Positions 8,441 through 15,749 of a stretch of 64,000 nucleotides of DNA are shown here, piece after piece. The notes beneath the pieces were generated by a model. That model saw nothing but the letters and a program-made list of their open reading frames with translations. It was not told the DNA's origin and did not search any database. Origin of the DNA: Symbiobacterium thermophilum IAM 14863 (lineage in GTDB: Bacteria; Bacillota; Sulfobacillia; Symbiobacteriales; Symbiobacteriaceae); NCBI RefSeq assembly GCF_000009905.1, contig NC_006177.1:1240001-1304000 (forward strand), written 5' to 3'. The first letter of the stretch is position 1; every line of letters begins with the position of its first letter. A program made the position numbers and the translations under genes.

Positions 8441-9750
8441 GAGGCGGAGTATACACCTGGGGTTCGGGTCGGACTGCACAATTCGCCTCGAAGGTGGCGG
8501 CGGTGGTCGGGTTCGGGGCGTCGAAAGCGGCGGTGGGGGTTGGGTTCGAGGCGAAATGTGCACGTGGGGTTCGGGTCGGACTGCACAGTTCGCTTCGAAG
8601 GTGGCGGCGGTGGTCGGGTTCGGGGCGTCGAAAGCGGCGGTGGGGGTTGGGTTCGAGGCGAACTATGCACGTGGGGTTCGGGTCGGACTGCACAGTTCGC
8701 CTGGAAGGTGACGACGAGGGCGGGTCAGAGGCGTCGAGTGCGGTTGTGGGAGCTCGGTTCGAGGCGGAATGTGCACGTGGGGTTCGGGTCGGACTGCACA
8801 GTTCGCCTGGAAGGTGACGACGAGGACGGGTCAGAGGCGTCGAGTGTGGTTGTGGGAGCTCGGTTCGAGGTGGAATGTGCACGTGGGGTTCGGGTCGGAC
8901 TGCATAATCCGCCTCGAAGGTGACGACGACGGGCGGGTCAGAGGCGTCGAGTGCGGCGGTGGGAGTTGGGTTCGAGGCGGAATGTGCACGTGGGGTTCGG
9001 GTCGGACTGTACAATCCGCCTCGAAGGTGGCGACGAGGGGCGGGTCACAGGCGTCGAGTGCGGTTGTGGGAGCTCGGTTCGAGGCGGAATGTGCACGTGG
9101 GGTTCGGGTCGGACTGCACAGTTCGCCTGGAAGGTGACGACGAGGACGGGTCAGAGGCGTCGAGTGTGGTTGTGGGAGCTCGGTTCGAGGCGGAATGTGC
9201 ACGTGGGGTTCGGGTCGGACTGCATAATCCGCCTCGAAGGTGACGACGAGGGGCGGGTCAGAGGCGTCGAGTGTGGTTGTGGGAGCTCGGTTCGAGGTGG
9301 AATGTGCACGTGGGGTTCGGGTCGGACTGTACAATCCGCCTCGAAGGTTGCGGCGGGGGGCGGTCTGGACGTGTCGAAGTCGGCGGCGGGGGTTGGGTTC
9401 AAGGCGTCGAACGCGGCGGTGGGAGTTGGGTTGGAGGCGGAATGTACACCTGGGTTTCGGGTTGGACTGCACAATCCACCTCGAAGTCGGCGACGGGGGT
9501 TGGGTCGGGGGCGTCAAATGCGGCGGTGGGAGTTGGGTTCGAGGCGGAATGTACACCTGGGTTTCGGGTTGGACTGCACAATCCACCTCGAAGTCGGCGG
9601 CGGGGGTTGGGTCGGGGGCGTCAAATGCGGCGGTGGGGGTTGGGTTGGAGGCGAAATGTACACCTGGGCCTCGGGTTGGGCTGCACAATCCGCCTCGAAG
9701 CTTGCGGCGGGGTTCGACTTGGGTGTGTGTCTCGTGTACAGGCCACAGGG
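8441..9750. repeat. 107-bp hairpin satellite array, about 12 units
   Basis: Units start with GAGGCGGAATGTGCA or a variant at 8441, 8548, 8655, 8761, 8867, 8974, 9081, 9187, 9294, 9434, 9541 and 9648. Lengths are 106 or 107 bp, except one of 140 bp, and the last unit decays near 9720. Inside each unit the first 15 bases are the approximate reverse complement of TGCACAATCCGCCTC about 19 bases further on, giving a long imperfect hairpin with loop CGTGGGGTTCGGGTCGGAC. The other half of each unit is also conserved, so it is not a repeat-spacer array. Several reading frames run open through it, but the period is not a multiple of three and unit length varies, so I judge it non-coding. It occupies the gap between the PBP terminator and the CIRCE promoter. 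Confidence 0.93.
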
Positions 9751-9794
9751 GATTAGGGCGGGGGGGAGGAGTGGGTGCAAGAGCAAACACGAAA

Positions 9795-9825
9795 ACGGGG
9801 AACTGGAGTGAATCCAGTTCCCCGT
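9795..9825 (-). terminator. Rho-independent terminator of the PBP gene
   Basis: ACGGGGAACTGGA (9795-9807) and TCCAGTTCCCCGT (9813-9825) form a perfect 13-bp stem with a 5-base loop. On the minus strand it is followed by TTTTCGTGTTT. Confidence 0.92.
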
Positions 9826-9919
9826 TGCCTAGATCGGGGTGTCCGTTGTCCACCGGAGCCCTAACCTGCGTTGCCGTTCCGGGGGTTGCACCGGATCCGT
9901 TACCAGCGTCCCCAGGGCC

Positions 9920-12781
9920 TCAGCGGTTGCTGCCGCCCGATCCTGCGCGCCCGTTGCCGGAGTTGGCTCCGCTACCGGGGAAGAGACTGGTGTCGGAGTT
10001 GCTCCCCCCGCCGGGGGAAATGCTCCCGCCCGAACTGGTCGGGTTGCCGGGGAAGATACTGCTGCCCGCGTTGGTTCCGGTGCCGGGGGAGATACCCCCA
10101 CCCGAGTTGGTCGGGTTGCCGGGGGAGATACTGCCACCCGGGTTGGTTCCGTTGCCGGGAGAGAAGTTCCCACCCGAGTTGGTCCCGTTACCGGGGGAGA
10201 TGCTCCCACCCGAGTTGGTCCCGTTACCGGGGGAGATGTTTCCGCCCGCGTTGATCCCACCGCCGGGGACGGTGCCGGAGCCGGTCCACCAGTTCATCCA
10301 GCCCCCGGCGTTGCCGGTGTCCGAATTCTGGCCGCCGCGGGGGCTGTCGGACTCCGCGGGGGTGCCCGTGTTGCCGCCGGGCGAGCCGGCCCCTCCGGAA
10401 CCGCCGCCGGCCACGGGCGTGCAGTACTCGGTGGGCACTTCCTTCCACCAGTCGGCCGGCCAGTAGCGCCAGATGTTGTTGGGGTTGGTCGGGTGCTTGA
10501 CCCAGGTGGTCGGCCGCTTGATGAGGGTGAGGGTCTCGGGGGTGCCCTCGCAGCCCTCCTGCCACAGCACGTACTTCTTGACCTCCCGGCCGTCGGACGT
10601 GGTCAGGAAGGGCACCTGCACGACCTGGACCTGCTGGAACCAGGTCTCGGGACGGGGCTCGTGCCCCACCAGGAACCAGTCGGTCTTGATCTGGTCCTGC
10701 GGGCACCAGTCGGAGGGCTGGTTGCCCGTCACCTCGCAGTACTGCGCCTGCACCACGCCCCGGGGCCGTTCCCAGTCGGCCGGGGACTCGTCGTAGAACT
10801 CGTCCATGATGGCCGTCCAGATCCGGGTGGGCGGCCCGGCGCCGGTCCAGTTCTTCCAGCCCTGCCCGCCGTGGGGCAGCCGACGGCGCACGCCGTCGTC
10901 GTTGTCGTACCCGGTCCAGACGCCCACCACCAGATCCGACGTGAAGCCGATGAACCAGGCGTCGTGCCAGTCCTCGGTGGTGCCGGTCTTGCCGGCGGCG
11001 GGCCAGCCGTGCCACCCCTTGGTCTCAGCGGCCGGCGTGCCCCGCTGGATCACGCCCTTCATCACGTCCACCATCAGCCAGGCGGACGCCCGGTCCACCA
11101 CCTGCTCCACCTTGGGCCTGGCTTCCCAGATCACCTCGCCGTACTTGTTCTCGATGCGGGTGATCACCACCGGGTCGGTCTTCTGCCCCAGGCTGCCCAG
11201 CACGCCGTAGGCGGCGGTCATCTCCAGGGGGGTCACGCCCCGGCTGAGGCCGCCGAGGGTCAGGGCGAGGTTCTCGTCGTTGTAGACCGGATCCTCCTCA
11301 CGGGAGACCAGCGGCAGGCCGAGCTTCTTGCCGTACTCGATGCCCTTGGACGGGGTCACCGCCTCCAGCGTGCGCACGGCCGCAGCGTTGCGGGACTGCT
11401 CGACCACCCACCGCATGGTTTTCAGGCCCTGGTAGTTGTACTCGTAGTTCTCGGGCCAGACGTTGGTGCCGTCCTCGTTCAGCCGGGGCGGCGAGTCATC
11501 GATGATGGTCGCCGGTCCCCAGCCCAGCAGGTCGATGGCCGGCAGGTAGGCGACGATGGGCTTGATGGTGGACCCGGGGTCCCGGCGGGCCTGGGTCGCC
11601 CGGTTGAACCCCAGCATGTGCTTGTGCTCCATGCCGCCCACCAGCGCCAGCACCTCGCCGGTGGTGTGGTCCATCACCACCACGGCCGCCTCCGGCACCT
11701 CGGTGTCCTCGCTGCCGCTGTACTCCACCGTGGCCGCCGGCATGATCTCCCACAGCTTCTCCTGGACGATCCGCTGCTTCTCGGGGTCCAGGGCGGTGTA
11801 GATGCGCAGCCCCTTCTGGTACAGGTCGTCGGGGCTGAAGGTGATCAGGTTGTACTTGGCCGCTTCCTCGGGATCGGTGAGGATCTGGATGACGTAGTCG
11901 ACGTACCAGTCGCCGGTGAAGGTGACCGTCGCCGGCGTGACCTCCGCCGGCTTCAGCTCGGGCGGCTCCTTCTTGAGCCGCTCGGCCTCGGCGGCGTCCA
12001 GGTACCCCTGCTCCACCATCAGGTCGAGCACGATCTCCCGCCGCTCCAGGGCGCCCTCCCAGTTGGTGAAGGGGCTGTACTCCGACGGGCCCTTCAGGAT
12101 GCCGGCCAGCAGCGCCCCCTCGGAGAGGGTGAGCTCGCTCGCGTGCTTGGAGAAGTACATCTGCGCGGCGGCCTCGATGCCGTAGGCCTGTCCGCCCCAC
12201 GCGACCGTGTTCAGGTACTGCTCCAGGATCTCGGGCTTGGTGTAGCGCCGCTCCAGCTGGACGGCGATCAGCATCTCCTGGACCTTTCGCTTGATGGTCT
12301 GGTCCAGCGTGAGGAAGGCGTTGCGGGCCAGCTGCATCGTGATGGTGGACCCGCCCTCCAGCTGCGACCCGGGGACGCCCAGGATGTACTTGACGTCCGA
12401 CCAGACCGCACCGGCCAGCCGGATCGGGTCGATGCCGAAGTGCTGGTAGAAGCGGCGGTCTTCCACGGCGATCACGGCGTTGCGCACGTCGACCGGGATG
12501 TCCTCCAGATCGACCAGCGTGCGGTGCTCGTCCATCGCCAGTTCGTAGACCTTGTTGCCGTAGCGGTCGTAGATCACCGACGTCAGGTCCGGGTCGAACT
12601 CGTGGAAGGTTGGCAGGTCCTGGTAGGCGTTGTACACGTATGCGCCAGCCAGCCCGGCGCCACCGATCATGACGCTCACGAAGAGCAGGAAGGCAAAGAG
12701 CAGCCAGCGGCGCCTGCGGCTGCGCTTCTTGCCGGGAGGCCGTTTCGGTGGCGAACCGTTTGGCCGTTGGGTATTCGGCAA
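9920..12781 (-). CDS. Class A penicillin-binding protein (transglycosylase/transpeptidase)
   Basis: Builds and cross-links peptidoglycan at the outer membrane face. After a basic cytoplasmic tail and one membrane segment (about residues 25-48) come the GT51 motifs (EDRRFYQHFG, GGSTITMQLARN, KRKVQE) and the transpeptidase motifs STIK, SRN and KTGTT. The extracellular tail of about 90 residues is a 12-residue repeat rich in Gly, Asn, Ser and Pro. TTG at 12781 is chosen because GGAGGTG lies six bases upstream; an in-frame TTG at 12799 lacks a site. The gene diverges from the T-box-tyrS unit and ends at a strong terminator. Confidence 0.93.
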   Translation of the reverse strand: MPNTQRPNGSPPKRPPGKKRSRRRRWLLFAFLLFVSVMIGGAGLAGAYVYNAYQDLPTFHEFDPDLTSVIYDRYGNKVYELAMDEHRTLVDLEDIPVDVRNAVIAVEDRRFYQHFGIDPIRLAGAVWSDVKYILGVPGSQLEGGSTITMQLARNAFLTLDQTIKRKVQEMLIAVQLERRYTKPEILEQYLNTVAWGGQAYGIEAAAQMYFSKHASELTLSEGALLAGILKGPSEYSPFTNWEGALERREIVLDLMVEQGYLDAAEAERLKKEPPELKPAEVTPATVTFTGDWYVDYVIQILTDPEEAAKYNLITFSPDDLYQKGLRIYTALDPEKQRIVQEKLWEIMPAATVEYSGSEDTEVPEAAVVVMDHTTGEVLALVGGMEHKHMLGFNRATQARRDPGSTIKPIVAYLPAIDLLGWGPATIIDDSPPRLNEDGTNVWPENYEYNYQGLKTMRWVVEQSRNAAAVRTLEAVTPSKGIEYGKKLGLPLVSREEDPVYNDENLALTLGGLSRGVTPLEMTAAYGVLGSLGQKTDPVVITRIENKYGEVIWEARPKVEQVVDRASAWLMVDVMKGVIQRGTPAAETKGWHGWPAAGKTGTTEDWHDAWFIGFTSDLVVGVWTGYDNDDGVRRRLPHGGQGWKNWTGAGPPTRIWTAIMDEFYDESPADWERPRGVVQAQYCEVTGNQPSDWCPQDQIKTDWFLVGHEPRPETWFQQVQVVQVPFLTTSDGREVKKYVLWQEGCEGTPETLTLIKRPTTWVKHPTNPNNIWRYWPADWWKEVPTEYCTPVAGGGSGGAGSPGGNTGTPAESDSPRGGQNSDTGNAGGWMNWWTGSGTVPGGGINAGGNISPGNGTNSGGSISPGNGTNSGGNFSPGNGTNPGGSISPGNPTNSGGGISPGTGTNAGSSIFPGNPTSSGGSISPGGGSNSDTSLFPGSGANSGNGRAGSGGSNR
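9990..10260. repeat. 36-bp coding repeat in PBP tail
   Basis: The minus strand encodes repeated variants of SPGNGTNSGGSI. Period is 36 bp with third-position and some amino-acid drift between copies. It probably forms a flexible wall-spanning or wall-binding tail. Confidence 0.85.
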
Positions 12782-12889
12782 GTGAAACACCTCCAACAAA
12801 GGGAAAGGAATTCGCCTCGTGCGGCGAGACTCCTGTTCGGCCCCGGAATTGCGCGGGGGGACAGGTTATGCTAGAATGTGGTGCAAATC

Positions 12890-13172
12890 GGCGAGGACGG
12901 AGAGAAGTAGGCGGCGGCGCACCCTCCAGAGAGGGGTTGGCCGGTGCGAAACCCCGGGGCCCGGCGTCGAAGTACACTCCTGAGCTGCCCGCCGAGTCCA
13001 GCGGCCGTCAGGCGCCCCGCGGCGCCTTACTGGTTAGATGGATAGACCGGGCCGGAAGTTCCCCGTTAACGGAACGCAGAGGGGGCCCTCCTCGGGGTCA
13101 ACCAGGGTGGTACCGCGGCGCGCCTCTGCGCCGTCCCTGGGCAGGACAGCCGGGTCAGGGCGCTTTTTTCGG
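12890..13172 (+). promoter_or_regulatory. T-box riboswitch leader, tyrosine specifier
   Basis: The 14-base T-box core AGGGTGGTACCGCG is at 13104-13117 and is followed by a terminator whose arms CCCTG and CAGGG end in TTTTTT (13163-13169). Upstream, stem I elements are visible: AGAAGTAGG, CCAGAGAG and GGTGCGAAACC. The specifier sits in the context GAAG-TAC-ACTCCTGAGC, so the codon read is TAC (12973-12975), tyrosine. This matches the downstream gene. Uncharged tRNA-Tyr would bind and favour antitermination. Confidence 0.93.
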
Positions 13173-13195
13173 CCCTGCACGCACGGGAAGGACGG

Positions 13196-14422
13196 ATGAC
13201 GATGGCTTTCATGAGCGTCGACGAACAGATGAAGATCCTCATGCGCGGCGTGGTGGACCTGGTCTCCGAGGAGGAGCTGCGCCAGAAGCTGGAACGCTCG
13301 GTGAAGACGGGCCGGCCCCTGCGGGTCAAGCTGGGCATCGACCCCACGGGCAAGGACCTCACCCTGGGCCACACGGTGCCGCTGCGCAAGCTGCGGGACT
13401 TCGTCGAGTGCGGCCACCAGGGCGTGCTGATCATCGGCGACTACACGGCGATGGTCGGCGACCCCACCGGCCGCAACGAGGCCCGGCCGCAGCTGACCCA
13501 CGCCGAGACCACCGCCAACGCCCAGCGCTATCTGGAGCAGGCCGCGCGGGTGCTGGACGTCAGCAAGCTGGAGATCCGCCGCAACAGCGAGTGGCTGGCG
13601 CCCATGAGCTTCAGCGACGTCATCCGGCTGGCCGCCAAGTCCACGGTCGCCCGTATGCTTGAACGGGAAGACTTCAAGAAACGTTACGAGGAAGGCCGGC
13701 CCATTTTCATCCATGAGTTCTTCTACCCGCTGATGCAGGGGACCGACTCGGTGGCGGTTCAGGCCGACGTGGAGCTGGGCGGCACCGACCAGAAGTTCAA
13801 CCTGCTTGCCGGGCGTGACCTGCAGCGCGATGCCGGGCAGGAGCCGCAGGTCTGCCTGATGACGCCCATCGTGGAGGGGCTGGACGGCGTCCAGAAGATG
13901 TCCAAGTCGCTGGGCAACTACATCGGCCTGGATCACACGCCGGACGAAATGTTCGGCCGGACAATGTCGATCCCGGACTCCTTGATCATCACCTATTTTA
14001 CATACTTCACCGACGTGCCGCAGGAGGAGATCGAGCGGATCGAGGCCGCCATGGCCGCCGGCGAGAACCCGATGACGTTCAAGAAGCAGCTGGGCCGGGC
14101 CATCATCACCACCTACGGCGGCACCGAGGAGGAGGCCCGCCTGGCCGAGGAGCGCTGGGTCGCTCAGTTCTCCCGGGGTGAGGTGCCCGAGGACATCCCC
14201 GACGTGGTCCTCCCCGCGGCGGAGCTGCCGATGCAGGCGGCCCGGGTGCTGTTCACCGCCGGGCTGGCGCCCTCGCTCAGCGAGGCCCGACGGCTGATCG
14301 AGCAGGGCGGGTTTACCGTGGACGGCGAGAAGGTCACGGACCCGCGGGCCGAGCTTGCGCTCCGGCCGGGCCAGGTGCTGAAGGCCGGCAAGCGCAAGTA
14401 CGGCCGGGTGGTGCTGAAATAA
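13196..14422 (+). CDS. tyrS: Tyrosyl-tRNA synthetase
   Basis: Charges tRNA-Tyr. The class I signatures are present: HTVPL in the HIGH position (LTLGHTVPLRKL, about residue 58) and KMSKSLGN (about residue 237), with a C-terminal S4-like RNA-binding domain (SLSEARRLIEQGGFTVDG). The 408-residue length and KMSKS form match the TyrZ type. ATG at 13196 or 13202 are both usable with AAGGA upstream. The tyrosine T-box in front confirms the specificity, and a strong hairpin ends the unit. Confidence 0.96.
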   Translation: MTMAFMSVDEQMKILMRGVVDLVSEEELRQKLERSVKTGRPLRVKLGIDPTGKDLTLGHTVPLRKLRDFVECGHQGVLIIGDYTAMVGDPTGRNEARPQLTHAETTANAQRYLEQAARVLDVSKLEIRRNSEWLAPMSFSDVIRLAAKSTVARMLEREDFKKRYEEGRPIFIHEFFYPLMQGTDSVAVQADVELGGTDQKFNLLAGRDLQRDAGQEPQVCLMTPIVEGLDGVQKMSKSLGNYIGLDHTPDEMFGRTMSIPDSLIITYFTYFTDVPQEEIERIEAAMAAGENPMTFKKQLGRAIITTYGGTEEEARLAEERWVAQFSRGEVPEDIPDVVLPAAELPMQAARVLFTAGLAPSLSEARRLIEQGGFTVDGEKVTDPRAELALRPGQVLKAGKRKYGRVVLK

Positions 14423-14424
14423 GG

Positions 14425-14458
14425 GAATGGGCCGGGGCAGGAAAGCCCCGGCCCATTC
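14425..14458 (+). terminator. Terminator after tyrS
   Basis: AATGGGCCGGGGC and GCCCCGGCCCATT form a 13-bp stem with loop AGGAAA, followed by CATCTCTG. Confidence 0.85.
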
Positions 14459-14634
14459 ATCTCTGCACACAATCATCCACCCTCCCACGTGTCTCAACGA
14501 AGGAAAGGGCCGGAGAGTTGCGCGGGCGGCCTGAATGGGACCGCCGTCAGCCGGCACAGGCATGTTCCGCCGCCGGCCGGGCATAGGCTGGCTATGTCCC
14601 GGGGGCGTTGGCCGGGACGGGGAGGGGGAAGGCG

Positions 14635-15411
14635 ATGCGCCGCTTCAGCCGTTCACGGCCGCTCAGGGGCATGGGCCGCGGCCCGGTGCGCCTCCGGTTC
14701 CGGCGCGGGCCGCGTCTGCGGCTCCGGGGTGGCCTCCGGGCCTGGCTCGGGCGCCTGAGCCTCCGGCTGCGCGTCCGCCGGATCTGGCTGCGCAACCTGA
14801 TCCTGGCGGCGGCGGTGCTCTACCTTCTTATCCGCATCGGCGACCTGCTGCTCATGCAGCCGCTGAAGGCCGTGGCCGAGGTGGAGGCCCGGCGCCTCGG
14901 CGCCGCCGCGGTCAACCGGGTGGTGGCGGCCCAGGTGAGCAAGTCGCTGGCCGGTGCGCAGGTGGTGGAGTACGTGCGGGACGAGAGCGGCCGCATTGCC
15001 GCCTATCACGTCAACACCCCCCTGGTCAACCGGGTGGCCAGCGAGGCCGCCGTAGCGGTCCAGGAGGAGCTGAAGCGGCTGGCCGAGACGCCCGTGCGGC
15101 TGCCGCTGGGCGCCCTGACCGGCTCCGCCCTGCTCTCCAACCTGGGTCCCCGGCTGTCGGTGCAACTGGTGCCGGTGGGCTCGGTCTCCATCACCGTGCA
15201 GCAGGAGTTCAAGGGGGAGGGCATCAACCAGACCCGGCACCGGGTCTGGCTGGAGGCGGCAGCGACCATGCGGATCATCCTGCCCCTGACCACCCAGGAG
15301 GTCCCCCTGGTGCAGGAGCTGCCGCTGGCCGATACCGTGATCGTCGGCCCCGTGCCCAACGCCCTCTACGGCGGCAGCCTCGGCGGCGTCACCCTGCCAG
15401 CCGGCAGGTAA
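14635..15411 (+). CDS. yunB: Sporulation protein YunB
   Basis: The protein has a very basic N-terminus (about 45 residues), one membrane segment (NLILAAAVLYLLIRIGDLLL) and an extracytoplasmic domain with the family pattern AYHVNTPLVNRVASEA and a C-terminal VPLVQELPL...GPVPN region. YunB is a sigma-E-type spore-formation protein of unknown biochemical role. ATG at 14635 is chosen because GGGAGGGGGAAGG precedes it; a GTG at 14608 would add nine residues. The Arg-rich N-terminal extension is longer than usual for the family. Confidence 0.85.
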   Translation: MRRFSRSRPLRGMGRGPVRLRFRRGPRLRLRGGLRAWLGRLSLRLRVRRIWLRNLILAAAVLYLLIRIGDLLLMQPLKAVAEVEARRLGAAAVNRVVAAQVSKSLAGAQVVEYVRDESGRIAAYHVNTPLVNRVASEAAVAVQEELKRLAETPVRLPLGALTGSALLSNLGPRLSVQLVPVGSVSITVQQEFKGEGINQTRHRVWLEAAATMRIILPLTTQEVPLVQELPLADTVIVGPVPNALYGGSLGGVTLPAGR

Positions 15412-15446
15412 AGAACTTGTCGTCTCGTTCTTTCCTGAATTGTGCG

Positions 15447-15476
15447 TTGACGCAAAGGCGTGTCTGCCGCTATACT
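15447..15476 (+). promoter_or_regulatory. Sigma-A-type promoter for small ORF/attenuator unit
   Basis: TTGACG (15447-15452), 18-base spacer, TATACT (15471-15476), about 50 bp before the ribosome site of a 31-codon ORF. Confidence 0.7.
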
Positions 15477-15527
15477 CACAGCCGGGAATCCGGAGTCCCG
15501 CCAGTTTCGTGAAAGGAGGTCGTCGAG

Positions 15528-15623
15528 ATGCTGCGCATCGTCACCCTGCCCCTGTCGGGCGTGGTCCTGCTTCTCTCTCGGCATGCTCACATCTCGCGGC
15601 CTGTCGCCGGCGGGTTCGGCTAG
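15528..15623 (+). CDS. 31-aa leader-like peptide
   Basis: AAAGGAGGT lies seven bases before ATG, among the best ribosome sites in the window. The peptide begins MLRIVTLPLSGVVLLLS and ends in PVAGGFG; it is hydrophobic in the middle. It has its own promoter 50 bp upstream and is followed 25 bp later by a strong hairpin with a T-rich tail, then by a second perfect hairpin. The layout suggests a leader peptide with attenuation or a free-standing small membrane peptide. No family is recognised. The next downstream sequence is a group II intron. Confidence 0.55.
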   Translation: MLRIVTLPLSGVVLLLSRHAHISRPVAGGFG

Positions 15624-15648
15624 CATCGTTGCGCTGAAGCTGTCTGGT

Positions 15649-15695
15649 GGCCACAGGCCCGCGAGCGGCTGCCTGTGGCCTTTCTTCATTCTTCA
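15649..15695 (+). terminator. Hairpin terminator after the 31-aa ORF
   Basis: GGCCACAGGC (15649-15658) pairs perfectly with GCCTGTGGCC (15671-15680), followed by TTTCTTCATTCTTC. It could act as an attenuator or as the plain end of the small-ORF transcript. Confidence 0.8.
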
Positions 15696-15712
15696 TTTTC
15701 TTCGAAGGTGGA

Positions 15713-15749
15713 GGACCACGGGCGGGCCGCGCCCGTGGTCCTTCTTTCG
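15713..15749 (+). terminator. Terminator hairpin used as group IIC intron target
   Basis: GGACCACGGGCG (15713-15724) and CGCCCGTGGTCC (15730-15741) form a perfect 12-bp stem, followed by TTCTTTCG. The intron starts right after this tail. Confidence 0.88.

Noticed and set aside
8441-9750. CRISPR array
   Set aside because: The whole 107-bp unit is conserved, including the half that would be spacer, and repeats are far too long and varied; no cas genes are in the window.
8441-9750. tRNA-like elements suggested by GGGTTCGGGTC in each unit
   Set aside because: The T-loop-like string is not flanked by matching T-stem arms, acceptor or anticodon arms; it lies in the loop of the larger hairpin.
9240-10466. 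408-codon plus-strand frame across the array and the PBP tail
   Set aside because: It runs through repeat units of changing length and then antisense to the PBP gene; no ribosome site or family.
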